Origin: Przewalskia tangutica
Taxonomy: Eukaryota > Streptophyta > Magnoliopsida > Solanales > Solanaceae
Direction: 5' to 3'
NCBI GenBank assembly: GCA_029844215.1
Contig: CM056738.1
Coordinates: forward strand, 64,447,593-64,511,592
DNA length: 64,000 nucleotides
The number at the start of each line of letters is the position of its first letter. Position 1 is the first letter of the stretch. The translations under genes and the position numbers were made by a program. Under the pieces are notes generated by a model, which saw only the letters and a program-made list of their open reading frames with translations, was not told where the DNA came from and made no database searches. This document shows, piece after piece, positions 36,675-49,760 of this stretch.

Positions 36675-36870
36675 TACATAGACATGTCTACACCGAGGTA
36701 GAATTCCGGCATGTGGCTACGCGCGTGGTTGATCACCCAAAGATATTGTTGATGATGTCACGTGGACGCGTTCTACACCGAGGTAGAATTCCGGGCATGT
36801 GGCCGTGGGCATTGGTATTTTTGTTGCATCATGGACATGTCTACACCGAGGCAGATTCCGGCACGCGCCG
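36675..36870 (+). repeat. Minisatellite of B-type LTR
   Basis: Three units with CATGTCTACACCGAGGTAGA and TTCCGGCATGTGGC. Confidence 0.7.
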
Positions 36871-37737
36871 TGATGCGAACATGATTGATGTTGTGGCGTG
36901 AGACCCATAGTTATATTTGAGTGATGACTTGAGGACGTGAGTCCCTGACTGGACATGACTGCTTTTATGTTGTGAACTGTAGTTTGGTTATCATACATGT
37001 CTCCTGCTTTATATAGACTAGTATGATTTCATTTACGATTTTACGATTTCACATACTGTAATTGCCAGATCGACTCTTCGGGCCGCGTTCACGCCGCAGT
37101 AGAGGTACACGGTCGTGGATCCTCGCCACAGATCACAGTCAACAGATTGGGAAGCTCCGTTTCTCGGAGGCTTATCTTTGTATGTATTCCCGAGTTGTAG
37201 GTTCTTGAACATTCGTGGTATGGCGGGCCCCGTCCCGTCATAGTGTTGTAAATCTTAAGTGCAGAATCACAAGTGTGGCGAGGTTGTAAAAGGATTAAAC
37301 TGTTCAGGTGTTATGTATATACTGAAGGCAACCGTTTTGGTTGGCCTGTTTATTATTATATCTCTTGTTTCATGACTCATGTGTTATGTTCCGCTAATTT
37401 TCTCTGATGTATGTATCACTAGGGTGCCCGGGGTAAGGCACCAGTCACGGGCCCGAATTCGGGGTGTGACAATTAACATCAATAAGGATACATGAACACC
37501 AAGTCCCACCTGTGTCCTAAATACCTCGTGGTCTCATGCCCCGGAATCCTACCTCATAAAAGCATGACCATAGGGTAACACAAACAAATCCGGGGACATA
37601 TATGATACTCAAAATACAACACCTTGTGCCTTACTACAATGAGAGTAAAGAGTAGTATCCTTACAATATAAAATAGGAAGCTCATGATCAAAGCAGGACC
37701 ATCCGCCCGCAGTATTATTCAAAGAATCCTATTCACG

Positions 37738-38112
37738 ACTATTTCACCCGTGATAGTCGCGTGGACGCGCGAGGTATTCCTCGCATAGGTTGGACCCGCC
37801 GCACGGGACTATTTCACCCGCATAAGCCCTTTCGGACCGCATGAGGTATTCCTCGATAGGACTATTTCACCCGCATAAGCCCTTACGGACTCGCATGAGG
37901 TATTCCTCGCATAGGTCGGACCCGCCGCACGGGACTATTTCACCGCATAAGCCCTTTTCGACCCGCATGAGGTATTCCTCGCATAGGACTATTTCACCCG
38001 CATAAGCCCTTACGGACTCGCATGAGGTATTCCTCGCATAAGCTGGACCCGCCCGCATGGGACTATTTCACCCGCATAAGCCCTACGGACTCGCATGAGG
38101 TATTCCTCGCAT
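37738..38112 (-). repeat. Composite minisatellite, array copy 1
   Basis: Units of about 55 bp, GACTATTTCACCCGCATAAG ... CATGAGGTATTCCTCGCATAG, some with an extra GTCGGACCCGCCCGCACGG. Around six units, alternating CCCTTTCGGACC and CCCTTACGGACT types. Confidence 0.85.
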
Positions 38113-38229
38113 CGTGGGTAGCAAATCCACGGAATTATGCAAATTCCACAAACACGGGACCGACCAAACAACCGATATACCAATAGCACACAACCGCTAT
38201 TTCCGACACATAGGCAAATCCTCAATTAA

Positions 38230-38765
38230 CAAGCCAAAGTCCTTACCAAGGCACACTTAGAATGATTCACAATCAATCAAGCCAAAGTACTTATCCAGGC
38301 ACACTTAGACTAATTCTCAATTAATCAAGCCAAAGTACTTATCAAGGCATACATAGAATAATTCTCTTTTAGCAAGCCAAAGTACTTATCAAGGCACACT
38401 TAGACAAATTCTCAATTTATCAAGCCAAAGTACTAATCAAGGCATACATAGAATAATTCTCTTTTAACAAGTCAAAGTACTTATCAAGCCATACTTAGAC
38501 AAATTCTCAATTTATCAAGTCAAAGTACTAATCAAGGCATACATAGAATAATTCTCTTTTAACAAGTCAAAGTACTTATCAAGGCATACTTAGACAAATT
38601 CTCAATTTATCAAGCCAAAGTACTAATCAAGGCATACATAGAATAATTCTCTTTTAGCAAGCCAAAGTACTTATCAAGGCACACTTAGACAAATTCTCAA
38701 TTTATCAAGCCAAAGTACTAATCAAGGCATACATAGAATAATTCTCTTTTAACAAGTCAAAGTAC
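38230..38765 (-). repeat. 47/48-bp alternating repeat, array copy 1
   Basis: About eleven units starting CAAGCCAAAGTACT. Two types alternate: one continues TATCAAGGCACACTTAGAC (48 bp), the other AATCAAGGCATACATAGAA (47 bp), making a 95-bp higher-order unit. Confidence 0.92.
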
Positions 38766-41049
38766 TACGTACGCATATCTCTTTATAAAAGACTCCTTTC
38801 TATGTAAAGCCCCAAGATACTAACACCCGTAGTATCAAGGCGTGTCTATTTTTCAAAGTAAGTTACTACACGTTTAGAAAACTCATTTCAAGGCTTGAAA
38901 TCAAGTAACTTCAAATTTTCACAATCTTGGCAACTTATGCCCTTTTATCAAAATAGACAACTTTCTAAATCTTCCATAAAGCCGTTATAACCAACTTCCC
39001 ATAAAGCCGTTATAACCCTTTATGGTTTTAGACATATCTATTCCTTCAATAACCAAGAGACTTATACTATTAAAACCAAGTATCACATACTTACAAATCA
39101 AGTTCTTAACTTTCAAAATACTCCAAGTCTCTTAATAGTTAGAAAACAAGTTTTCTTCTACCTTTTAAACCTCAAGTAACTTCACCCTTAACACAAGTTA
39201 CTTCTCTTAAAACATGTCATTTCTCCTCTTTTAAATCAAATAAGTAAATCACTGACTTCTAAAGTCATTATAATGACCTTTAGGTTTTAGAATTTAGGCA
39301 CTAGCCAAAAGATTTGGAAACCACTTCCTTTTTAAGACTCCATGTACTTTAAGTAAAATACTTTCACTTTTAAGAATCCAAACTTCACTAAGAAAATGGA
39401 TTTTACAACTTACAATTTAAACATCAAAGTACACTCGAGAAGTACATAGAACAAATTCTATTCTAGGCAATCCAAATACAACCAAGGAATGGATCATTTA
39501 AGGAGTAGAACATACTTTCTTAATCTTAAGGAATCATGCTAGAAGAGGAGATAGTTCACATACCTTTTCGGCTAATATCCACAAGCTAAGCCGAATACGC
39601 CGTACGTAGAAGTGTCAACCTATAATGGTCACAACAAGACTATCAACTTCTAGTCTAAACGTAAAATAATACTAAGTATGTGGTCTCTAATTCTACGGAA
39701 AATCGGGCAGCACTTCCTTTGTTTCTACTCACTTTGCCACCTTTTTCAAGGTCGAATACAATAACCAAACATGCCACATTTAAGGCTCCAAACAACAACC
39801 AACCAAAGGGGATTACACGCCTTACAATACGTGTAATATTCCGCCCCACAGTTCATACCAAGTAGTTTAACACTCCAAGCCATTCTACAACTACATACTA
39901 ACAATTCAAAGTCTTTTCCAACCCTTTTCAAATTCCAAGTTCTAAGGTCAACATGTTATATAGTTATAAACCACTTCAACAACTACAATTTCCTTCTTAC
40001 ACAACACGCGGCGACTTAACGAATAATCAACTTGAATTGTAGTCTTAAGGCTAACACGCTAGTTTTCTGATTTAGGTTCCAATAGCCAATACACTAATCC
40101 AACTATATAATATACATCTCATGCTTGCTAATAACCATAGCTACAACAATAAGTAAACTTAATTGCTAAAACGACAAGAATATACCTTTCAAAGCCCTTA
40201 AAATTTCCAAGATTCCAAAGTCGCGCTTAGCAATTCTTAGCTCCTTTCCTTAGGTTCCAATCCGCCCAAGAACTCCTTACAGCCTATGAAGAACCCATCT
40301 TCAAGTTCCAACTTCAAAGTTGAAGAACTCCAATAGTTTCCGCCATGCGACTAACGTGAAAACTCCGCTTTTCCAAATCTTTCTATTGAGATATCCTTAC
40401 AATACCCTAAGGGACATTGGGTTAAAGTCTTGTGGCTAATGGATCAAAACTACAAAAATTTTGTGTGGGAGATAGGTCAAACCCGAGAGCTACTTGTGAA
40501 GAACACAATGTTCTCTAATTTTTCTAAGTGTTCAAGACCTTGTCTTGCTACTAGTAGTATACTTATAACACAATGGAGGGCTTAGACTTAAACAAATATG
40601 AGGTTAGGATGAGTTTCACTTGGATCAAGCCTAGGTGGACAAGTTGACTCATTAACAATCTCAAGCTCTTAATTAGCAAGACTTATCATCTACATAGGTC
40701 AAATGACCATAACACCCTTGCAAATTTCGTCCAACATCAAGTGGGGGAGGTGCCACGTGTTTCCCTCCCATTCGTCCATAAAATTCCGTAACCCTCGTGG
40801 GCCCCACAAAAATGTAAAATTCTCTGGGCCCCACATGACCAAACTGCATAAGTAAAATTCCATAATGTTAATAAGTCCCATACTCTTTAAATAATGTATT
40901 TTGAGAAACCAATTCTCAACAACGAACATTTTTCCTTTCCGACGTTTCTAAGATTTTCGTCGGAAAAACAATTCTTCCTTTCGTATCAATTTCCAAGTCT
41001 TGTTTCCTTCGCATTCTCTCTTTACATGTCCCGACTTACGGGTGTAACA

Positions 41050-42319
41050 TTCTTCCCCTTAGAAACATTCGTCCCGAATGTTCTTAGTCGATTTTCAAGC
41101 CATACAAACTCGGGATAAACTCTATACTATGCCTCAATCAAAATCCGCACAAGACCAACGATGTCACATACGCATCACCACATAACATACGTAAACATAA
41201 TAATGGACCTTTCATCCGTGGTCCCTTCTCACAAAACTCGAAGGTTACAGTATTCCCAAACACGGGATCCTTAGAGGTTCCTTTCTTTCCTTACTTGTCA
41301 TACTTTCTCGTACTTTCAAACTCATCTAGTACACGTACAAAATCTCAAATTTTGTTTATGTTCTCCAATCCTTGGAGTTACTAACCAAACTTGGCCAAAT
41401 TGTTACTTACATTCCCGTGAAGGCTCTTCTCGGTCCTTACGACCTAGTTCCGGTGGAACGCATCCACGAACTCGTACAACGATCAACTAGACTTGGGCCT
41501 AGCACCCTCGGGACCCTACCACATAACGGGACCATTTCTAACAGACATCACCCGATTCCATACAATCGGTTGACCCGAAATGAGTCTACAACCCGAATCA
41601 TCGTCACACTTAACTTCTCGTTCTTAGTCTGAAATAAATCTTTCTCTTATCTCAAGGTACTTCTTACCCTATCCTCCCATTCACTAGAGGTTCTCCACAT
41701 AGGCCAAAGTATTTCTACTGTACAATCTTCCCTATCGGCCTAACACTGCTACGGGGAAATTACAACTTGTGAACTCTACACAACTATAGTCTCAGCTCAC
41801 TTTATCATTCTTGTCAACATTCTTAACTTTTCACTTTACTAATCAAAGTATCCCTACCTCTGGGGTATTATCACTTACAACTGCTAGCACCGCTATCTTG
41901 GTCAATAACATACTGCTTCCCCTCATGACCCTAAAGTCTTCTCCTAACCGAGAAACTGGAGGCTCTGGTGCTGGGGCCTCAAAACCTGGCGCAGAAGAAC
42001 TCGCCGATTATGGAACAACATCCAGATACCACGGCATACGCCTATCAACTCTCTCGAGTCGAATAGTAGCTCGCTACTCCTTTGCCCTTCTTCAGGCGGC
42101 CGTTCTCCTCGAGGCATAATCAGAACACAACAACACGTCAGAGAGGAATTATCTTACTAACACAGCTCTAGGGCACGATCTTAGAGTGAGAAGAATAGAA
42201 ACCAACTCATAAATGTCCTGTAGCCTCCTGTTTATGGGTGTGGCGCGCAACACACCGATAATCAAGACTCTACTAGACACGGTCTGTAGACATTCCGAGG
42301 ATCGATCGCTCGATACCAC
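41050..42319 (-). mobile_element. Array interior 1 (1.27 kb)
   Basis: Between LTR copies 1 and 2. On the minus strand: leader with primer site one base short (42308-42318), a gag start near 42117 (MPREE...), 250 bases of gag N-terminus with EDFRVMR-like phrase, then non-coding DNA that resembles 4590-4700 (GACAAGAATGATAAAGTGA), and the hairpin plus purine tract at 41050-41083. Gag capsid, knuckle and all of pol are deleted. Confidence 0.8.
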
Positions 42320-43215
42320 TGTCACACCCCGATCCGGGCGTGATCGTGCCCTACCTAGGCACCCTTCTACCTTAACCACTAAGTAAACTGCGAAAATGTA
42401 ATAACACCTCTTTTTTTTTCTTTAAAACCGATCGTACGTGCAAGGCAAAGCCGACAAGGCTGCCATGTAATATACATAATAAAAGACACTACACTGTACA
42501 TGAGTCCAATCCCACATATGAATACTGCACTTAGGAGTTAAATCGAACTATGATGGGACAAGGCCCCGCCGTACCCATAAATGTACAAAAGCCAGTACTG
42601 AAGGAACTATACCAAAATGATAAACTCCTGAACAAAGGGAGCTATCCAAAAACCCTGAGCAGGATCCTACACCTGTCGATCACCAAACAGCGTACACTGC
42701 GCAGATTTAACGCAGCCCGGGGAGGTCAAGACGAAGAATGTACCAAGTATGTGAGCGATGAAATCGTAATAAAATCATAACATCTAAACAAAACAGGAGA
42801 CATGTATGATAGCCAACCTACAGTACATAACACATAAGCAGTCATATCAAGTCAGGGACGCAGGCCCTCAAAGTCATTACCCAAATATAACCATGGGTCT
42901 CACGCCTATAATATCAATCATGCCCGTGGAATCCTTCCTCACTGCCGACAGTCCATGATATATTAACACCAATAAGGATACATGAACACCAAGTCCCACC
43001 TGTGTCCTAAATACCTCGTGGTCTCATGCCTCTAATCCTACCAGAAAAGCATGACCATAGGGTAACACAAACAACCGGGACATATATGATACTCAAAATA
43101 CAACACCTTGTGCCTTACTACAATGAGAGTAAGCGAGTATCCTTACAATATAAAATAGGAAGCTCATGATCAAAGCAGACCATCCGCCCGCAGATTATTC
43201 AAAGAATCCTATTCC

Positions 43216-43590
43216 CGGGACTATTTCACCCGATAGGTCGCGTGGACCCGTGAGGTATTCCTCGCGATAGGTCGGACCCGCCCGCACGGGACTATTTCAC
43301 CCGCATAAGCCCTTTCGACCCGCATGAGGTATTCCTCGCGATAGGACTATTTCACCCGCATAAGCCCTTACGGACTCGCGTGAGGTATTCCTCGTGATAG
43401 GTCGGACCCGCCCGCACGGGACTATTTCACCCGCATAAGCCCTTTCGACCCGCATGAGGTATTCCTCGCATAGACTATTTCACCCGCATAAGCCCTTACA
43501 GACTCGCATTTAGGTATTCTCGCATAGGTCGGACGCCCGCGTGAGACTATTTCACCCGCATAAGCCCTACGGACTCACGAGGTATTCCTC
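43216..43590 (-). repeat. Composite minisatellite, array copy 2
   Basis: Same units as 37738-38112. Confidence 0.85.
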
Positions 43591-43704
43591 ACATCGTGGG
43601 TAGCAAATCCACTAATTATGCAAATGCCACAAACCCGGATCGACTCAAACAACTGATATACCAATAGCACACAACGGCTATTTCAAAGACACATAGGCAA
43701 ATCC

Positions 43705-44245
43705 TCAATTAACAAGCCAAAGTCCTTACCAAGGCACACTTAGAATGATTCACAATCAATCAAGCCAAAGTACTTATCCAGGCACACTTAGACTAATTCT
43801 CAATTAATCAAGCCAAAGTACTAATCAAGGCATACATAGAATAATTCTCTTTAGCAAGCCAAAGTACTTATCCAGGCACACTTAGACAAATTCTCAATTT
43901 ATCAAGCCAAAGTACTAATCAAGGCATACATAGAATAATTCTCTTTTAACAAGTCAAAGTACTTATCAAGGCACACTTAGACAAATTCTCAATTTATCAA
44001 GCCAAAGTACTAATCAAGGCATACATAGAATAATTCTCTTTAACAAGTCAAAGTACTTATCAAGGCATACTTAGACAAATTCTCAATTTATCAAGCCAAA
44101 GTACTAATCAAGGCATACATAGAATAATTCTCTTTAGCAAGCCAAAGTACTTATCAAGGCACACTTAGACAAATTCTCAATTTATCAAGCCAAAGTACTA
44201 ATCAAGGCATACATAGAATAATTCTCTTTAACAAGTCAAAGTACT
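43705..44245 (-). repeat. 47/48-bp alternating repeat, array copy 2
   Basis: Same two-type alternation as 38230-38765; type order is nearly the same as in the sister copies. Confidence 0.92.
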
Positions 44246-46543
44246 ACGACGCATATTCTTTTATAAAAGACTCCTTTCTATGTAAAGCCCCAAGATACTA
44301 ACACCGTAGTATCAAGGCGTGTCTATTTTTCAAAGTAAGTTACTACACGCTTAGAAAACTCATTTCAAGGCTTGAAATCAAGTAACTTCAAATTTTCACA
44401 ATCTTGGCAACTTATGCCCTTTTATCAAAATAGACAACTTTCTAAATCTTCCATAAAGCCGTTATAACCAACTTCCCATAAAGCCGTTATAACCCTTTAT
44501 GGTTTTAGACATATCCATTCCTTCAATAACCAAGAGACTTATACTATTAAAACCAAGTATCACATACTTACAAATCAAGTTCTTAACTTTCAAAATACTC
44601 AAGTCTCTTAATAGTTAGAAAACAAGTTTTCTTCTACCTTTTAAACCTCAAGTAACTTCACCCTTAACACAAGTTACTTCTCTTAAAACATGTCATTTCT
44701 CCTCTTTAAATCAAATAAGTAAATCACTGACTTCTAAAGTCATTATAATGACCTTTAGGTTTTAGAATTTAGGCACTAGCCAAAAGATTTGGAAACCACT
44801 TCCTTTTTAAGACTCCATGTACTTTAAGTAAAATACTTTCACTTTTAAGAATCCAAACTTCACTAAGAAAATGGATTTTACAACTTACAATTTAAACATC
44901 AAAGTACACTCAAGGAAGTACATAGAACAAATTCTATTCTAGGCAATCCAAATACAACCAAGGAATGGATCATTTAAGGAGTAGAACATACTTTCTTAAT
45001 CTTAAGGAATCATGCTAGAAGAGGAGATAGTTCACATACCTTTTCGGCTAATATCCACAAGCTAAGCCGAATACGCCGTACGTAGAAGTGTCAACCTATA
45101 ATGGTCACAACAAGACTATCAACTTCTAGTCTCAACGTAAAATAATACTAAGTATGCGGTCTCTAATTCTACGGAAAATCGGGCAGCACTTCCTTTGTTT
45201 CTACTCACTTTGCCACCTTTTTCAAGGTCGAATACAATAACAAAACATGCCACATTTAAGGCTCCAAACAACAACCAACCAAAGGGGATTACACACCTTA
45301 CAATACGTGTAATATTCCTCCCCACAATTCATACCAAGTAGTTTAACACTCCAAGCCATTCTCGGCCAACTACATACTAACAATTCAAAGTCTTTTCCAA
45401 CCCTTTTCAAATTCCAAGTTCTAAGGTCAACATGTTATATAGTTATAAACCACTTCAACAACTACAATTTCCTTCTTACACAACATGCGACGACTTAACG
45501 AATAATCAACTTGAATTGTAGTCTTAAGGCTAACATGCTAGTTTTCGGATTTAGGGTTCCAATAGCCAATACACTAATCCAACTATATAATATACATCTC
45601 ATGCTTGCTAATAACCATAGCTACAACAATAAGTAAACTTAATTGCTAAAACGACAAGAATATACCTTTCAAAGCCCTTAAAATTTCCAAGATTCCAAAG
45701 TCGCGCCTTAGCAATTCTTAGCTCCTTTCCTTAGGTTCCAATCCGCTCCAAGAACTCCTTACAGGCCTATGAAGAACCCATCTTCAAGTTCCAACTTCAA
45801 AGTTGAAGAACTCCAATAGTTTCCGCCTTGCGACTAACGTGAAAACTCCGTTTTTCCGAAATCTTTCTATTGAGATATCCTTACAATACCCTAAGGGACA
45901 TTGGGTTAAAGTCTTGTGGCTAATGGATCAAAACTACAAAAATTTTGTGTGGGAGATAGGTCAAACCCGAGAGCTACTTGTGAAGAACACAATGTTCTCT
46001 AATTTTTCTAAGTGTTCAAGACCTTGTCTTGCTACTAGTAGTATACTTATAACACAATGGAGGGCTTAGACTTAAACAAATATGAGGTTAGGATGAGTTT
46101 CACTTGGATCAAGCCTAGGTGGACAAGTTGACTTGTCAACAATCTCAAGCTCTTAATTAGCAAGACTTATCATCTACATAGGTCAAATGACCATAACACC
46201 CTTGCAAATTTCGTCCAACATCAAGTGGGGGAGGTGCCACGTGTTTCCCTCCCATTCGTCCATAAAATTCCGTAACCCTCGTGGGCCCCACAAAAATGTA
46301 AAATTCCTCGGGTGGGCCCCACATGACCAAATCCGTACAAGTAAAATTCCATAATGTTAATAAGTCCCATACTCTTTAAATAATGTATTTTGAGAAACCA
46401 ATTCTCAACAACGAACATTTTTCCTTTCCGACGTTCGGAAGATTTTCCGTCGGAAAAACAATTCTTCCTTTCGTATCAATTTCCAAGTCTTGTTTCCTTT
46501 CGTACATTCTCTTTTACATGTCCTGGACTTACGGGGTGTAACA

Positions 46544-47817
46544 TTCTTCCCCCCTTAGAAACATTCGTCCCCGAATGTTCTTAGTCGGTTTTCAAGCCAT
46601 ACAAACTCCGGCATAAACTCTATACTATGCCTCTCAATCAAAACTGCACAAGACCAACGATGTCACACATGACCACCACATAACATACGTAAACATAATA
46701 ATGGACCTTTCGTCCGTGGTCCCTTCTCACAAAACTCGAAGGTTACAGTATTCCCAAACACGGGATCCTTAGAGGTTCCTTTCTTTCCTTACTTGTCATA
46801 CTTTCTCGTACTTTCAAACTCATCTAGTACACGTACAAAATCTCAAATTTTGTTTCGCTTCTCCAACTTTGGAGTTACTAACCAAACTTGGCCAAATTGT
46901 TACTTACATTCCCGTGAAGGCTCTTCTCGGTCCTTACGACCTAGTTCCGGTGGAACGCATCCACGAACTCGTACAACGATCAACTAGACTTGGGCCTAGC
47001 ACCCTCGGGACCCTACCACATAACGGGACCATTTCTAACAGACATCACCCGATTCCATACAATCGGTTGACCCGAAATGAGTCTACAACCCGAATCATCG
47101 TCACACTTAACTTCTCGTTCTTAGTCTGAAATAAGTCTTTCTCTTATCTCAAGGTACTTCTTACCCTATCCTCCCATTCACTAGAGGTTCGCCACATAGG
47201 CCAAAGTATTTCTCTCAGACAATCTTCCTATCGGCCTAACAACGCACTGGGAAATTACAACTTGTGAACTCTACACAACTATAGTCTCAGCTCACTTTAT
47301 CATTCTTGTCAACATTCTTAACTTTTCACTTTACTAATCAAAGTATCCCTACCTCTGGGGTATTATCACTTACAACTGCTAGCACCGCTATCTTGGTCAA
47401 TAACATACTGCTTCCCCTCATGACCCTAAAGTCTTCTCCTAACCGAAACCGAGGCTCGTCTTTGGGCCTCAAAACTCGGCGCAGGTTAACTCGCCGATCA
47501 TGAACAACATCCAGATACCACAGGCATACGCCCTATCAACTCTCTGAGTCTGAATAGTAGCTCATGCTACTCCTTTGCCCTTCTGTGCGGCTGTTGCCCT
47601 CCTTGGAGGCATAACTGTAACACAACAACACGTCAGAGAGGAATTATCTTACTAACACAGCTCTAGGGCACGATCTTAGAGTGAGAAGAATAGAAACCAA
47701 CTCATAAATGTCATGTAGCCTCCTGTTTATGGGTGTGGCGCGCAACACACCGATAATCAAGACTCTACTAGACACGGTCTGTAGACATTCCGATGATCGA
47801 TCGCTCTGATACCACTC
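46544..47817 (-). mobile_element. Array interior 2 (1.27 kb)
   Basis: Nearly identical to interior 1. Primer site GCTCTGATACCA at 47803-47814 (perfect complement of TGGTATCAGAGC). Hairpin and purine tract at 46544-46580. Gag N-terminus only, broken. Confidence 0.85.
47803..47814 (-). promoter_or_regulatory. Primer-binding site (tRNA-iMet)
   Basis: TGGTATCAGAGC on the minus strand, three bases from the LTR at 47818. Confidence 0.85.
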
Positions 47818-48725
47818 TGTCACACCCCGATCCCCGGGCCCGTGACTGGTGCCCTACCTAGGCACCCTTCTACCTTAACCACTAAGTAAACTGCGAAAAT
47901 GTAATAACACCTCTTTTTTTTTCTTTAAAACCAATCGTACGTGCAAGGCAAAGCCGACAAGGCTGCCATGTAATATACATAATAAAAGACACTACATCGC
48001 ATACGAGTCCAATCCAGTATGAATACAGACCTCTAGGAGTTAAACTGAACTATGATGGGACAAGGCCCCGCCGTACCCATAAATGTACAAAAGCCAGTAC
48101 TGAAGGAACTATACCAAAATGATAAACTCCTGAACAAAGGGAGCTATCCAAAAACCCGAAAGGATCCTACACTGCCGATCACCAAACAACAGACTCTACA
48201 CTGCGCAGATGAACGCAGCCCCGGGGAGGTCGAGACGAAGAATGTACCAAGTATGTGAATGTAATCTTGTAATAAAATCATAACGATCTAAACAAAGCAG
48301 AGACATGTATGATAGCCAACCTACTGACATAACACATAAGCAAATCATATCAAGTCGTGACGCAGCCCTCAAAGTCATTACCCAAATATAACCATGGGTC
48401 TCACGCCTATAATATCAATCATGCCCGTGGAATCCTTCCTCACTGCCGACAGTCCATGATATATTAACACCAATAAGGATACATGAACACCAAGTCCCAC
48501 CTGTGTCCTAAATACCTCGTGGTCTCATGCCTCGGAATCCTACCTCGTAAAAGCATGACCATAGGGTAACACAAACAAATCCGGGGACATATATGATACT
48601 CAAAATACAACACCTCAGGCCTTACTACAATGAGAGTAAATGAGTATCCTTCAATATAAAATAGGAAGCTCATGATCAAAGCGGGACCATCCGCGCGCAG
48701 ATTATTCAAAGAATCCTATTCACGG

Positions 48726-49100
48726 GACTATTTCACCCGCATAGGTCGCGTGGACGCGTGAGGTATTCTCGCATAGGTCGGACCCGCCCGCACGGGACTA
48801 TTTCACCCGCATAAGCCCTTTCGACCCGCATGAGGTATTCCTCGTGATAGACTATTTCACCCGCATAAGCCCTTACGGACTCGCGTGAGGTATTCTCGAT
48901 AGCCGGACCCGCCCGCGTGGGACTATTTCACCCGCATAAGCCCTTTCGGACCCGCATGAGGTATTCCTCGCATAGGACTATTTCACCCGCATAAGCCCTT
49001 ACAGACTCGCATGAGGTATTCCTCGCATAGGCTGGACCCGCCCGCATGGGACTATTTCACCCGCATAAGCCCTACGGACTCACATGAGGTATTCCTCACA
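48726..49100 (-). repeat. Composite minisatellite, array copy 3
   Basis: Same units as 37738-38112. Confidence 0.85.
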
Positions 49101-49224
49101 TCGTGGGTAGCAAATCCACGGAATTATGCAAATGCCACAAACCCGGGGACTGACCCCGAAACAACTGATATACCAATAGCACACAACCGGCTATTTCCAG
49201 CACACATAGGCAAATCCTCAATTA

Positions 49225-49760
49225 ACAAGCCAAAGTCCTTACCAAGGCACACTTAGAATGATTCACAATCAATCAAGCCAAAGTACTTATCCAGTGACAC
49301 TTAGACTAATTCTCAATTAATCAAGCCAAAGTACTTATCAAGGCATACATAGAATAATTCTTTTAGCAAGCCAAAGTACTTATCAAGGCACACTTAGACA
49401 AATTCTCAATTTATCAAGCCAAAGTACTAATCAAGGCATACATAGAATAATTCTCTTTTAACAAGTCAAAGTACTTATCAAGGCATACTTAGACAAATTC
49501 TCAATTTATCAAGCCAAAGTACTAATCAAGGCATACATAGAATAATTCTCTTTTAACAAGTCAAAGTACTTATCAAGGCATACTTAGACAAATTCTCAAT
49601 TTATCAAGCCAAAGTACTAATCAAGGCATACATAGAATAATTCTCTTTTAGCAAGCCAAAGTACTTATCAAGGCACACTTAGACAAATTCTCAATTTATC
49701 AAGCCAAAGTACTAATCAAGGCATACATAGAATAATTCTCTTTTAACAAGTCAAAGTACT
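49225..49760 (-). repeat. 47/48-bp alternating repeat, array copy 3
   Basis: Same as 38230-38765. Confidence 0.92.

Larger units (their letters stand above)
34520..37471 (+). mobile_element. Solo LTR, family B (3.0 kb)
   Basis: TGTTATACCCCGTATTCTC to GGGGTGTGACA, flanked on both sides by ATTAA (34515-34519 and 37472-37476). The unfilled site GATATATTAACACCAATAAG is present in the three sister copies. TATA box 35210-35217; palindromes GGTGACACGTGTCACC (34840-34855) and GGTGACACTTGTCACC (35011-35026, approximate). Confidence 0.95.
33876..41049 (-). mobile_element. C-type LTR, array copy 1 (interrupted)
   Basis: On the minus strand from TGTTACACCCGTAAGTCGGG to GACA. 4217 bp once the solo LTR and one duplication copy (34520-37476) are removed. 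Nearly identical to copies 2-4. Holds the composite minisatellite (37738-38112) and the 47/48-bp repeat (38230-38765). Confidence 0.9.
42320..46543 (-). mobile_element. C-type LTR, array copy 2
   Basis: 4224 bp, complete. Composite minisatellite at 43216-43590 and 47/48-bp repeat at 43705-44245. It shows the empty site for the solo LTR at about 42957-42975. Its terminal CCCGATCCGGGCGTGATCG lacks several bases present in copies 3 and 4. Confidence 0.92.

Noticed and set aside
38230..38765. CRISPR-like appearance of the 47/48-bp repeats
   Set aside because: Units abut without unique spacers, and the organism is a plant; this is a minisatellite.
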